Source: Rhizophlyctis rosea (taxonomy: Eukaryota > Chytridiomycota > Chytridiomycetes > Rhizophlyctidales > Rhizophlyctidaceae). From it: a stretch of DNA of 64,000 nucleotides. A program made the position numbers and the translations under genes. The notes beneath the pieces were generated by a model. The model was given only the letters and a program-made list of their open reading frames with translations. It made no database searches and was not told where the DNA came from. The stretch covers positions 1-64,000 of the forward strand of contig JADGJC010000036.1 in assembly GCA_027596075.1 (NCBI GenBank), given 5' to 3'. This document shows positions 34,936-47,393 of the stretch, piece after piece (position 1 is the first letter of the stretch; every line of letters starts with the position of its first letter).

Positions 34936-35304
34936 ATCCTCAATTGTCGCTACCGCTTCTACGGCATCAAGGACAAGGACGATGGTGAACTCGACTTCGT
35001 GCGATCTGAATGGACGGAGGTTCGGCTCGATCAAGGGTATGAGTTATTCTCAAAACGGTACTCGGGGGAAGCTGTATGGCATAGACTACACATAGAAGTA
35101 GAACCACTGGGTACCTCTGAGTGGGGCAAGGACGTTTGCGGCCTTTGCATGAAGCCATTGGCAGCGGCTGTAGTCAAACGGATGGAGTGTGAGCATAACT
35201 TTTGCTTCGAGTGTGCGGGGACCATTGTGGAGAGGAACCCTGAGGCGCCGTGCCCTTGTTGCCTTCCTCCGACTCATGATGAAGGTTCAGCGACCACCGC
35301 CTGA
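34936..35304 (+). pseudogene. 5'-truncated RING-family copy
   Basis: A frame without a suitable start runs from about 34936 to the stop at 35302-35304. It matches the C-terminal half of the Ub-RING protein encoded at 48793-50031: CRYRFYGIKDKDDG against [14 protein letters not shown], then a HIEVEPLGTSEW block. A complete C3HC4 RING follows: CGLC, CEHNFCFECAG, CPCC. The N-terminal ubiquitin-like and first Cys-rich parts are absent. It lies back-to-back with the truncated MYND copy, less than 20 bp away. Either a dead fragment or a short RING protein starting at an internal ATG (for example in MECEHNF) is possible; the fragment reading is preferred. Confidence 0.65.
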
Positions 35305-35864
35305 GGGGATTTCATATGATGGCGAGTTAGGATAGCATTAATAGGCACCATGTATAGCATATGATGATCATGTATAGTTTGTATTAATCAGTATCCTCTA
35401 AGCCTAATTCGAAAACAATTCGAAAACACTTGCAAACCACTCCAGCCCACTCAGCCCTTCATCCGTTTCCATCCATCACCTTCGCTGCCGCTACGGGTCT
35501 TTCACTCAAGGACCCGCGCGAGCCTTGTTCTGAGATGTGGTACAAACCTGATGCCGGTTCGGAGATGAAAGGGAAAGGCTAGTTGGGCGCATACCAAACG
35601 TCATCTTCCGGCCGTACAAACTCACGTGACTACAGATCTGTACCACCGTGCCACAACGCGTATCGAAACTTTCCTTCACCCAATCCCCTTTTGATTATGC
35701 CTCCTCCCAAAGGGACGCGCAGCAGGTATCCCACCATCCTACAAATAGAACCTGCATCCCGAAAACCAGCCAAACATCCTTTGTTCCCAATCCACATCAT
35801 TTGCTGCAATTTACAACTTTCAATCAAGTCTTCACATCTCCTCACCCCACAGCAAAATCCAAAA

Positions 35865-36804
35865 ATGCAATTCAAAACCATCACCGCTGCCTCCCTCCTC
35901 GTCCTCGCCGGCTCTGTCGCTGCTCAAAACACTACCGCCCAAACAGACTGTGGTGAATTCCAATCTGGCCAATCCCCTTTGGTGCAATGTAAGATCGACC
36001 CCAAGAACCCTATTCCCGTAAGTACGCAGGTTGATCCCCACATGGGGCGAATGGATCTGGTTTTGTTTACAAACAAATGGCAAAATGACTTACCATGCTT
36101 GTCGTTGATGTAGTCTGCACCATGCTCCTGCGATGAAGCCAAGCTCGTCATTGTCAACCCTTACGTCGCATGTTTGAACAACATGTTCAACAAGAAGCCT
36201 GATGCTACTGCCAGGTGTGTATAGTTGGATGAGACATTGGGAGGATGTGCATGGAACAGATCGCTGGGTGAGGTTGGACGGGGCCGGTTTCCAATGCCGG
36301 TGAGATATTCCCTATTCTGCGGCTGTCACAGCCGTTTCGGACGAGCCATTCCGTGAAATATGGTCACCTGATATATCTCACCGAGGAGACGGGGCTGGAT
36401 GTTGGGAAGGGGAGTAAAGGAAATTGGCAGGGCGATCAGGGTATCGAAGAATCATCCGCATCCTAAGGCTGATCCCACCGTCCACATTTAAATCTCGTCC
36501 TCCACTAACCAAAACACCCACTCAAACCAGTGATTACGACCGCATGCTCCTCGGCCTCAACGACATGTGCGCCGGCATCAAAGCCGCAAACAACGGAACC
36601 ATCCCCGCATCCACCGGTAACTCAACCGGAACCTCCAACTCCACCACTCCCTCCGGCGCCTCCAACTCCTCCACAACCACCCGGTCATCATCCGCCACCG
36701 CAAGCCCTACGGCAGCTGGATCGTCAGGAGCGGTCGAGGGAATGAAGGTGTCTATTGGGGCTGTGGCGGTTTTGTTGGCGGGTGTTGTTGCTTCTCTGAT
36801 GTAG
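35865..36804 (+). CDS. Secreted, probably GPI-anchored six-Cys protein
   Basis: Three exons fit in phase: 35865-36017, 36114-36214 and 36531-36804, giving 175 aa. The start (MQFKTITAASLLVLAGSVAAQ) is a textbook signal peptide, and the in-frame sequence upstream is leader-like. A small domain with six cysteines (DCGEF, LVQC, PCSC, VACLNN, MCAG) is followed by a Ser/Thr-rich, probably O-glycosylated stretch. The hydrophobic C-terminus (MKVSIGAVAVLLAGVVASLM), preceded by small residues GSSGA, fits a GPI-anchor signal. The likely location is the cell wall or plasma membrane. The domain recalls small secreted Cys-rich fungal surface proteins, but no named family is claimed. The second intron is unusually long for this window (316 nt). 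Confidence 0.85.
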
Positions 36805-38926
36805 ATGTAGAGTGCGTTAGAAAGTTTTGTCTTCGGAAAGTGCTTGATAGGAGGTACAACTGATTGCTGTCGCTTTCCACTTTCGTAGTCGTGCGGTCAC
36901 ATAACTCGCAATAGAACCGGTACACATAAGATCGTCGTACAGAACATAATAGATTATGTTGCACATATTTGTACAGAACAAATCAATCGCTGTTGTCGGT
37001 TACCTTTCTTGGGCGGATTTGAGTTTGATTCAGTAGCGTTGTCATATGCTCAGCAGAAGGCATTGTCGAAACTCGACATTTGTAAGAGGAGGATCTTTCC
37101 ATCATTCATACTGTAGGAATCGTATCAACACACTGGAAATGTGCTATGAGAAGGTGCAATCTGATATTTTTGTGAACTCTCACGGTCATCACTAACTTCC
37201 GTACGCCCAGGATTTTGGATAGCTGCCAGTCCGCTCAAATCTGTCAGACTGGTTCTTGGACCAGTGTAAGAGGTTTGCAACTGGAAACAGCCTGCATCGG
37301 AACGGGTGCCCCAAAAGTTGTTCCTTTTACTCTTCCGTGCTGTCCGATTATCTGACCATCAGACTTCATCAGGTTCTTGAGTCCCATCATGTTCGGGAGT
37401 TACATTCAAGCTCTGATGGCATTGAAGGCAAAGAGGGTGATGTTCATGCTCACTTGACCTCATCATTGTTTATTTTTTTGTATGGTTGCAGTTCCCATTT
37501 CTGTCGAGATTCATCTAAATGGTGGTGAGCCCCGCCCGCAAACGTATCTAACTACGTGCCACTCGTTGTCATGGAACACTTCCACAATGCCGTTCATACA
37601 TCAACTCTATTATGAGGATATCACATTGTTCACTTTTCGTTTCCTTGTGTCCTTTCAGATGTTCACTCTCTTTTTGCTGGTTCACGAAAGCTTTAGGAAG
37701 GAATCCAAAAACTTTTAGAACTTTTAGAGCACAGATGACAAAAGAAAAAGACAGGACAGACCCTTTACAATATGGGCTTTTGTACATCCGCACATCGACA
37801 AACCCAGATCTGGTATCATGGTTAGGGTGAGGTACGTCAATTTGCCGTCGAAGTTGTACTGGATAAAGACTGTTTGTGATGTTTCACTTGCTCCCACACT
37901 TTTCGATGACCGACATGGAGGAGGGAGTAGCGTGAAGAACTTGATGAATAGGACATAAACTGAACAATCATAGTAAACTTAATAATGAGAGTAACTTACT
38001 TTGAAAGTGGTAATGTACCACTGCGATCTGATCTGCTATAGGCCGGTTTGTACTTTTTTGTGTTATTGCGATCCAATGTTCAGTCACCCATTGAAGTTTG
38101 CTGAGCTTGACACGATACCATTGCTCCGTCAAGATCTGTAAACGATGCGATTCCGCAATGCACTCGAACAGTAGTAAACACTTCATGCTCCAGCATAATC
38201 CCACATCATTCAGATGCAAGAACTTCGTTTTTCCATTCATTTTATGGACCATGAGATAGATAGGAACTGTTTGATTCATTGATACCTACCAAACTTGTAA
38301 TAACGTGACTTACGAGCGCGTTTCGTTGACAATGATAGCGGCGAACGCATCGAACGCAATGGCGAGCTTTTTAGGATTGTTTTCTTTTTTCTTCCATACA
38401 TTCTATCTGGCAATATTGCTGGTGCATCAATCGAAATAATTCAGAATTGCCGGCATGGCGAGCGCCAGCTTTCGCATCCGCCCCCATGGTTGGTGCATGA
38501 TATGTTGGTAAACATATCTTCCATATATCGCTTCCATTCCCTCCCAAACATCTGTTTTTTTGTTCTCCAATTCCAGCCTGTGAAACGGAAGGGAAAATTT
38601 GAAGACCCGTTTGAATACAATTTAGCCTGGAATTGCAAAAACAACTATGTGATTCAGCGGACAAGACACTTAGATACTTTGCGTGGTATCCTCTGCCAGT
38701 GCACTTCCATCAGAACATTCCTCGACCTTCCTTTTTTACCGAAACTGTAAGACCTTCCTCCAAGTGCAAAAGCAAAAACAACGCACGATGGAGTACGAGA
38801 TGGATTGGGTTAACAGAAGGTTCGTCAGGGAACCCTGATGGCTTCAAGCTCAAAGCCAAATCATTTCAAAATCAAATCATTACATGGAAAACAAAGGCGT
38901 CACTCCCCAATCATTCCTTCTACCTC
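36805..38926. other. Gene-free stretch
   Basis: About 2.1 kb between the GPI-type protein and the 3' end of DZIP1. Open frames are short and show no signal peptide, family motif or exon chain. AT content is higher than in the adjacent exons. Nothing supportable was found. Confidence 0.5.
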
Positions 38927-41900
38927 TCAATCCCACTCACTACTATCACTCGCCCCTTCCTCCTCCTCGAACCTGCGCGGAACAATCGAAGTTTTGGGTG
39001 CTTGGGACGCAAAGCCTAATGAGCAAAAAAGAGAAAGATAAAAGTTAGACCTTGCTTATTTGCAACTCTTGCCCATGGTTGACTATGAGGCAGATCTCGG
39101 GATAAGGATCATTCTGAAGGATAAGGTCAAACTCACCTCGAACCCCACCCGCCGCCATCCCCCCAACTCCATCACCCGTCAGGCCCTTTCCCTTGGCTAA
39201 AGGCTTCGGCTCACTCTCCTCATCATCATCACTAAACTCATCCAAAATCCCCGATAAATCCGACACCGTATCCGTCGCTGTCTGATTCTTCCCCTGCTGT
39301 ACCTTCACACCCGTCTTCTGCTGTTGGTGTTGCTGTTGTTGTTGTGGCGTGGCCTTGACCGCGGCTTTGGGCTTGTTTGCAGGAACATCCTCAACATCAG
39401 ACACATCGCTGAAATCACTCAACGCAATACTGGAGTCGTCTTCCGTGAATGCTGAACGCTGTTGTTGTTGGGGTGGGGCTTTTGGTTGAGGAGACGGTTG
39501 AGTGGGTTGTGCACGTTGTTGCTGTTGCACTGGTTTGGTGGTGGAGGTAGGAATGGGAATGAGGTCTTCACCGAAACTGTCGTCGCTTTCTAGGTCGGAG
39601 GGTTCACTGATATCTAATGTTGACAAGTCCTGCGTTTGGCCACTTTGTTGAGGTGGTGGTGCGAAGGTATGGGGTTTTGTTTGCTGCTGTTGCTGTTGTT
39701 GTGCTTTTGTCTGCTGCTGCTGCTGCTGGTGTTGAGGTCGCATACCACCACCTAAAGCCCTGACCAATCCACCCGCTCTCCGTTCCTCCGTCGACTCGTC
39801 TTCCTCCTCTTCCCACCCCCTCGAAACACCTCTCTGTCTTGAACTCCCCTCCTCACTCTCTTCCCCAATAGTGCCGATACTATGACTTCTAAACATTTGC
39901 GATGGCCCTGCACTTAGAGGTGGAGATCCGCTGCCACGCCCACCACTACCACTGCTGATGCCTGCCCCTAACCCACCGGAAGAAGATTGGGTCAGTTTTG
40001 CTACGGCTGCCGCAAGCCCTCCTGGACTTGCAACATCCTGTGGACGCTGTTGTGGTTGTTGTGGTTGTTGCTGTTCAACATGTGTCCGCTGATATTGAGT
40101 CTGACGAACCACCTGAGTCAACCCTCCACCACCTCCAACCCTAGTCTTTCCAACATCAGGTAAGACCCCACTCTCATCCTCGGTATAACTCTCTTCCGTC
40201 GTGTACTCAACCTCGCTATCCGTCACTACCTTCCCTCCCCTGGGAGTTACATTTGTCTGCACTGCCGGCGGTTGTGGTGGAGGTCCCATCGGCAAAGCGG
40301 GCTGCGTTGTCGTGACGTGCAAGGGAGGTTCTTCCCCTCTACTAGCGGAAGCATTCCGACTCCTCCTTCCGAAAATATTTCCAAACGTTTTCTTGAACTT
40401 CTCACCACCTTCCGCACCAACACTTCTCTCTCGTTCACGTTCACGTTCATCCTCCCTTCCTCTTCCTTCCTTTTTCTTCTTGGTAGGCGATGCAGGCACA
40501 CTGGATGCAGGCGTATCCATCATGCTGTCCCTCTCATCATCCGACCCCGAATACTCCGTCGCGGATTCTGCCCAGTCTACTACGCTGCTGGCGTTGGAGG
40601 GTGCTCTGGCACGGCGGCGGAGGGAGGGAAACTTCCAGCCGCCTATGGCTGGGGTCGGGGCTTCGGGGGAGGAAGATGTCGATGTTGCGCGACGGTGGGT
40701 TTTTGTTGTTGTTGTTTTGATGACTGTTGGTGGTTTTGTGGGTGAACGTTGACGTGTAGGTGAAGACATTGCGGATTTAGCTTTGGGTGGTGGGGGTTTG
40801 GTAATGATTGGCGGTGGGCGGATGAGGGGTGGGTGGGCTTTTACTGACAAGTGTTTGCGGGATGAGTTGAAGGAGCGAATGGAAGGGGAAAATGCGAGTC
40901 AGTGATGATATTCTCCGGAGGGAAATAAAACGAAACTGCCACTCAAAATCTCTTACCTGGCGAGCTCCTCCCGCTCCTGATACTTACACTAGTTCTCCCA
41001 CCCACACTACTCCTCCCACCCACACTCCCCCTCCCAATCTGCATACCCTCACTCAAACTCCTCTTCCGCTCCTTCCCACTCTCCACCCTCTTACCCTCCA
41101 CCCTCCCATCACCCCCCTTCCTCCTCCCCTCCTTCTCCCTCCCCCTAACAACCTCCTCAACCTCCTCCTCAACCAACTCCCTCATCTTCATAAACACATC
41201 CCCCCTCCCCTCCCTCTCTTCTTCCATCTCCTTCCTCGCGGACTCAAGCAGCTGCGCCCGATCCGGGTGATTAATGATGGATTTTGAGTCGATGCCTTTT
41301 TGGTGGAGGGTGGCTTCGAGTTGGCGGGCGAAGGCGGTGCGGTGGGTGGGAATGCGATTTGTGGAGTGTGGGTGGGGGTAGAGGGATTTTATGTTTGGGA
41401 GGGGGGTTTCTGTTTGGGGTGTGTGTATGTGTGATGCTTCGGTGAGTGTTGGGGCGAAAGTGGAATGTATGGAGATGAACTTACGAGTGTGTTCTGATAA
41501 GAGTTCAAGCACGTGTTCCCATTCATCAATGGGCGGTTCCTGTTTTGAGGGCACGGCATAGAGAAAATGAATAAACCGCCATTCCCAAAGTGTGCATAAG
41601 GGACTCACCGGAGGTTGTTCAATAGCTGTCTCCTTGGGTGTAGGCGTTACTGCCTTCGGTGACGGCGCCAAAACAGGTTCCTGCTGCTTAACCTGCAAAT
41701 CAAAAACCATATCAGGTCCCTACTCCACGTCCAAACACAAACCTCCTACATACCTTAACAACAGCAACCTCCTTCTTCCTCTCCTTCTCCCTCTCCCACA
41801 CCCCCCTCTCTTTCTCCTCCCTCTGCCACTCCCTAAATTTCCTCTCCATCTCCTCTCTCTCCCTCCTCTCCTGCTCCCACCCCATCTCACTCCTCCTCTC

Positions 41901-43775
41901 CAACTGCTCAACCTCCCTCTCTCGATCCGCACCCTTCCGCCGCTCATCCTCCAATGCCCTAGCAAGAAGTGTCATGGCCTCGTTTGCTTCGTCTAGCCGC
42001 TTTCGGTCAAAGAGATGTGCGTTTTTGAGGGCGTCGATTTCGGATTGGAGGGCGAGGAGGCGGGTGTCGTCGGTTGGAGCAGGGGTTGGAGGGTGAGGTG
42101 GGGTTTCGTCTTCGAGGTTTCCGAAGCGGTCTTTGGTTTTGCGGGCTTGTTCCTGTATGATTGTTGGGATGGATGTGCAATGGTATTTTTGACGATTCTG
42201 TATTACGCACCAATAAAGCCGTAATATTCTTCCTCTCCTCCTCCAAAACCTTCCGCTCTTCGTCAAGTTCCCGATGCAACGCACTCTGCAACCACAATCA
42301 ATACCTCCGCTTTCAAAACCTTCCCCACTTCTCATCCTCAATAACCAACCTTCAAATCCATAATCTCCTTCTCATACCTCAACTTCTCCTGCCGATACGC
42401 CTCATCCAACGCTTTCTGCTTCCCCTCCACCTCCTTCCTCAATTTCTCCTCCATATCCGCCCGCATCTGCTTCTCGCTTTCCATGAGACGTTGTGTGAAT
42501 CTGTCAAGTGCGTCTGCCATGACGGACATGTCGGGCGCTGGAGGAGGAGGTGGTGGTGGTGGTGTGGGAGGTTTTGGTGCGGATGCTGGTGCGGCTNNNN
42601 NNNNNNTTGTTAGAGACTTTTTGACGGTTAGTGGAGAAAGAGTTGAACTATCTACCGGCGGGAGCGCTGTGAGGGATGTCTGCAAATTCTGGATGTCGCT
42701 TATTCAGATGAATGTCGAGGAAATATTGGCTTGAGAAGGCTTTTCGACAGTATGAGCATTTCTGTATTATCAACGGTTAGGGCATGCTCTTCCAATTCCT
42801 CTAAATGTCCAAGGGAAAACGATATGCTTTACATGATACGATGCAACCACTCCCCCACCATCCGCGCCAGGGATCTTCGTCATCAGCTGATAAGCGTATA
42901 GCGTCTTCCTCATGGCTCGTGCCTCCTTTTTTAGGGATGCGAGTTCTATGGTCTAGATTGGTCACAAATCATGATTGCAAATGGAATGTCAAAGGTTGGT
43001 TGTGCTAAACTCATTATGGATGTGTTGTGCACTCGAAAATATCAAAAGCCGAACCTGCTTATCGGTCGTCAAACATAGTGCGTCAAGCTGATGCTTAAGC
43101 TGCATGTTGTCATCTGTTAGGCATTTGTTTGTGTCCGCAAGGTAGTCCTGAAAATGCGACAGCTATGAGTAATTGAACATCACAGTAACCCGGTAGACTG
43201 AGTCATGCCCACCTGAGAATGCAACAAATATTCGATCATCAATTGCGCCAGTTGGAATAGTTTGATGAAGTTTGGGTCTGCACAGCGCATGTCTTTTGGA
43301 GAATGAGGTGTTAGCGAGCAAGTTCTGCGAACGCTTGCGAGGACCATGATCAGAGAGATACTACCTTCCGCCTCGATATCACAGAATGTGATGTTCTCCA
43401 TGGTGTCTTGTAGTGCCATTATGTCCACCTTGTAGAATTGGAGTCGAAAAGTCACAAATTGAAAATGCATGTCAGAAAAATCTCATAACGAATGCTCTCA
43501 ACCGGGATCGCCACACACTCCCGGTCACCAACCCACACCTCCCTCCGACAAAAACTCACATCCTTAACAATCCTCTCAACCGACACGCCCCCAATAACTC
43601 GCCAATTCAACCGCTCCCTCCGCCGCTTGAAGTAGAATCCATCGAGAAGCCCTCGATCTCTATCTCTGCGCGGGCTGGGTGTGCGTGCTGTTGTTGGGAG
43701 GGGGCCATCGTATGGGGTGGGGCTGGTATGTCGATGGTGGTGGTGGTGGAGTTGGCAGGTTTCGCACGCTGGCAT
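38927..43775 (-). CDS. DZIP1: DZIP1/Iguana-type cilium basal-body protein
   Basis: A multi-exon gene. The start MPACETCQLHHHHHR is at 43775. The Dzip-like N-terminal domain is split over exons: FYFKRRRERLNWRVIGGVSVERIV, then DIMALQDTMENITFCDIEAEG, then DPNFIKLFQLAQLMIEYLLHSQ. A C2H2 zinc finger follows near 42710-42770 (KCSYCRKAFSSQYFLDIH, then LNKRHPEFADIP). Next come a Pro-rich linker broken by a 10-N gap, long coiled coils (41200-42480, for example RLLALQSEIDALKNAHLFDR) and a long disordered, Gln- and Ser-rich C-terminal region. The last exon (39015-38927) is joined through CGAG|GTGAGT to TTAG|GCTTTG and ends in SSEWD. DZIP1 acts at the basal body and transition zone in ciliogenesis. Its presence implies a flagellated life stage. 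Confidence 0.9.
42597..42606. other. Scaffold gap (10 N) within DZIP1
   Basis: Ten Ns interrupt the DZIP1 Ala/Pro-rich linker just N-terminal to the coiled coil. No duplicated edge is visible, unlike the SEC16 gap. The true missing length is unknown, so the protein length is uncertain here. Confidence 0.95.
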
Positions 43776-44220
43776 GGTGTATATGCGGTGGAGATGGATC
43801 TTGAGAGAGAATGGGAAGAAGAGAGTGGGTGTGAGGTTTGCACCATGCGGGAGTGGCAAATGACTGGAGGCGTGGTGACTTGCTGACGTAAACAAGTTGA
43901 TTTGGGCGGTTGCATGAGATTCGCGGTGTGTTGCCGATTCTGGGTTGTTAACAACATATTCCCCAATGTGGATGTTTACATTTGGGCCTGATGTTCGCCG
44001 ATTGCTATATATATGGATTTGGCTATGGAGTTTCATGATATCGCGACGCACACAACTTGCAACTAGAACACCGCAACACCATGACAGCAATATCGATTGA
44101 CAGCAAATTCAAAGACAACTGTTATAACGCCATGTACACTTTACATGATACACTTGTTTTGGATATAGAGCAAATTGACGCATTCATAGTTACACTTACT
44201 GCAAAGCTCCAACAAAAGAC

Positions 44221-44973
44221 TCATCCTGGCCAAAACCGCAATCTACACTTTCCTCGGGAAAGCGGTAAACACACGAGACCGAACTGCCGCGCGACATGAC
44301 CACACAACGGACACCCAGCATCAGGACGCTCGCTCATATGCCCATCGATACAATCATAACAAAACGTATGCCCACACCCAACAGTTCCCAAATCCTCTGC
44401 ATTCACCAACTGCCTATGCTGACAAATCTGGCAAACTCCGCAATCCGTCCGATGGTGACCAAGAACTTCCGCTTCGATAATCAAGCTTCTCCAAGTAGCG
44501 ATCCCGGTGCTGAACCGTTCGTAGTAGATTGATTCAGCAGGTGTGGTGCTCCAAGCGGCTTCGCGACGGATTATGCCACCGTTTTCGGCGTTGCGGACGC
44601 CGGAGAAGCGGAAGCGGCATTGGAGGAAGCCGACGCGGGTAGGGCGGAAGGGATCTTGGCAGGAGGGACATTTTGAGGATTTTGTGTCGGCAAGGGTGTA
44701 GGTCTGGAAGCCGCGTTGATGCACGACCTGCGAAAGTAGAATCATTGGCTGTCTATCCAGAGGTGATGACCATCTGATGGTAGGGGAGGGGCTGCGACAT
44801 CCGATTATACTCACCAACTGCCGGCTTCTCCCTGCCGGACAAGACTCGTTTTCACAGAAGCCTTCCAGGTTGATTCCGGGCCCAACGGTCGTCCACTCTG
44901 CCTTCCCAAGCTTGCAGTTGCGAACTCGGATGGTGGTACTGCCTTGGAATAGGTCGACGAATTCGACTTTCAT
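44221..44973 (-). CDS. RING-finger protein, ubiquitin-less paralogue of the Ub-RING gene
   Basis: Two exons, 44973-44815 and 44727-44221, give 221 aa. The intron (TTG|GTGAGT to CGCAG|GTCGTG) is phase 0 at the same place as in the 48793-50031 paralogue. The start MKVEFVDLFQGST aligns with the point directly after the ubiquitin LRGG of the paralogue (DFVDLTRGS). This copy therefore begins where the ubiquitin ends. A first Cys module (INLEGFCENESCPAGR), a second (SKCPSCQDPFRP, LQCRFRFSGVR), a conserved block (YYERFSTGIATWRSLIIEAE) and a C3HC4 RING (CQIC, CGHTFCYDCID, CPLC) follow. A RING E3 ubiquitin ligase is the natural inference. The short tail after the RING is unique. The frame stays open upstream but without an ATG. 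Confidence 0.8.
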   Translation of the reverse strand: MKVEFVDLFQGSTTIRVRNCKLGKAEWTTVGPGINLEGFCENESCPAGRSRQLVSIIGCRSPSPTIRWSSPLDRQPMILLSQVVHQRGFQTYTLADTKSSKCPSCQDPFRPTRVGFLQCRFRFSGVRNAENGGIIRREAAWSTTPAESIYYERFSTGIATWRSLIIEAEVLGHHRTDCGVCQICQHRQLVNAEDLGTVGCGHTFCYDCIDGHMSERPDAGCPLCGHVARQFGLVCLPLSRGKCRLRFWPG

Positions 44974-45727
44974 ATTTGGAGTCCTGTCGTAGGTGTTGCC
45001 CAATCTTGGCGGTTGTCGTAAAGGTTGATATTGTTACTAAGGTCGAAGGCCACTAACAGAGCAAATTGAAGAGAGTTGCAAGTCTCATCATAACATTGGT
45101 TGGGGATAGAGTGATATGCAAGATAGTCCGGTTGCAGCAGTCACTGCCCCGCAGACACAAGGAGGCGCGACTTGCTGCACAGATTTTCCTATGGGCGAAT
45201 TTGGCGAACCATGCGCGTATTACGTGTCTCGGATGGGTCCCCGGGCCACCGTTTTGTTTCAGCAGGCAGTGGTGGCAAATGGAATTTGTTTCCATCAACT
45301 CCATCACAGCCCCGATTTTTGAAAGGTGGAGCAGCAAGAGAGGCGTCTAAAGAGCTTAGCATCCAGAATGGCACAAATTACCATGATGCATGATCATCAA
45401 CGCTACCCGATGAATTCCACTTGCAATCATGGTTTGCCTGAAATGATTTTAACGTGCATATATCAAATTGGCTATGGGTGACAGGGGAACACGTTATCGC
45501 TTGCCCGCCACTCACCCACAGGAGCTCACAGGCTCCTCCCCACTGTTTCAATCCATGATTGAGATTTAGTATCACATTAGACAATACTACAAGGCCCTCC
45601 GCAGGTTGAGTTTTTCGGAAAGGAAGTGGAAGGTATGGTCAAACCAATGATACGCACAAACGGCTTGGACCAATGAAGTTTCCAAATCAAGCTAAATTGA
45701 TTCCAATCGAATGAAATCAGGAACCCA
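44974..45727. other. Intergenic spacer
   Basis: About 750 bp between the RING gene's 5' end and the 3' end of the mucin-like membrane protein gene. Short overlapping frames on both strands show no motif. Nothing supportable beyond a presumed promoter for the RING gene. Confidence 0.45.
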
Positions 45728-46841
45728 TCACCTCCTCCTCTCATCATTCCTCCTCCAAACGTCGAACTCCGCCGGCCTCTGAACCTCCATCTCCCTCTGC
45801 TCCCTAACAGTATCCATCCTCTGATAAACCGGCAAATCAATCGCCTCACCACCACCACCACCACCACCACTGCCACGCATTCTCATCCTCGCTCTACGCA
45901 AATCACGGGCCTTCCTCCACCGAAAGATGCCGACAAACCCAATGATACCAACAACCGTTGCCCCGCCGGCCGTTCCGCCCGCAACCGCTGTGGTGTTGGT
46001 TTTGCTTTCGTCTTGGCCGATGGCGGAGGTGGTTGGGGTTGGGGTTGGGGTGGGGGAGTCGGTTTGGGAGGGGGGTTGAGTTGGTGAGAGAATGGTTGGC
46101 GAGGTGGGTGTGGAGGAGAGTGGGGTAGCAGATTGGGAGTTGAAGGCTGTTCCACTGATGGTGGTTGTAGGTGCTGTGGTCGCTGGAGATGTCGTTACTG
46201 AACGTGAGGCAGCATTGGGCGGAGTAGTTGATCCCAGAGCGGGCATGTTGGATGTATCTGGATTCCAAACCGACGACCAAATGTTTCAACGTTATCAGCG
46301 ATAAATGGTACCCACTACACGACTTCAACCCCAACCTCACGAAAGTAACCAACACTAACCACATTCCGGCACCCCTTGCAACATCGCAGGTGACCCCGCA
46401 TTCGTGATGTAATTATTCGGAATCAAAGCCCACACATTCTGAATTGGAGACACCCACGCCAACGTCCACCACTGCGTGGATGGCCGACCGTTGCCGTAGT
46501 CTACCCAGCATGTTCTGCCGGGGCATGTCTTTTGACACACCGCTTCGAAATGTTGCGGGGTGGGTACCCATGTTATGATGTCACATCTGGTGGTTGTTGT
46601 GGATCAGGGACTGAATGGATGATAGAGCATTAAGTGATCCCATCCCCTCCGCGCTGGAGTGATAGGATGTTTACCTCTCGCGGTTCGGTTGCGCAGCGCA
46701 TGCTTCCGTACGGTGTTGGTAGAGCGGAGTGCCTAGTTGTGCGGTGGCATACGTTTCGATAGTGAGAGCTTCTGTTTTGCGAATTGCAAGAAGGGCTGTG
46801 ATTGCGAGGATTAGGGAGCCTTTTGTAACCATTCTGTCCAT
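45728..46841 (-). CDS. Mucin-like single-pass membrane protein
   Basis: Start at 46841 (MDRMVTKGSLILAITALLAI), a signal peptide; MVTKGSL nine bases on is an alternative start. Three exons join as CGAGAG|GTAAAC to CACCAG|ATGTGA, and TGTG|GTTAGT to ATCCAG|ATACAT. The small Cys-containing ectodomain (TEACAAQPNRERC, HFEAVCQKTCPGRTCWVDYG, TQWWTLAW, GVPECG) is followed by about 100 residues of Thr/Ser/Pro-rich mucin-like stalk. A Gly-rich TM (VAGGTAGGATVVGIIGFVGIF) is immediately followed by a basic RWRKARDLRRARMRMR stop-transfer and a short cytosolic tail with a poly-Gly run. The layout recalls fungal wall-stress sensors (signal, Cys domain, ST-rich stalk, TM, tail). I do not see a canonical WSC domain, so a sensor role is inference. 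Confidence 0.8.
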
Positions 46842-47393
46842 ATTGTCAACACAATAGGTGTGCCACAGAATTTTACGGTGGCAGTTGCTGGCGATGTTAC
46901 GAGTTGTTGGACTCGGGAACAAAGAAAGGTAAACACTTTATTTCAGTTTCCGACCATTCCTACCGTTCATCCCCCACCACAACCCCCCCGCTAAATGCAT
47001 CCGGTTGTGTTCAGCTGAGTTCAGATAAGTGTAAGCCATGCACCATGTAAGGAAAGTCCCTTTAAACATTATTGAACGCAAACACGCCCCGCCCTTTGTG
47101 TTCCACAAATGAGCTTTCTCCAAACCAGAGGAATCCCGTATGACAAAGCTGATCCCGTCTTCAAATCCTTGCGAGTGTGCACTGCCTCTGCCTACTTCCT
47201 CGTCTCACTTCGTCTTCCCAATGCCAAACGAGGTTAGGAACTTAGGATGATCCATCCCATCATCGACATGATCAGGGGAAAAATAGGGTTAGGAAGGACA
47301 TTCCGTGTCGTCCATACTGTATGGGAACAAGCGACCAAAGGGCGACAAGGAGGAAGGACTGACAGGTCATGTGGCACAGTAAGTCTAACTCAA

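Noticed and set aside
40201..40752. Plus-strand open frame of about 180 codons
   Set aside because: Antisense shadow of the DZIP1 disordered C-terminal region.
43452..44090. Extending DZIP1 N-terminally to about 44090 on the minus strand
   Set aside because: The open frame continues, but the extra residues show no similarity and overlap a TATATATA-like promoter region; MPACETC at 43775 is the simplest start.
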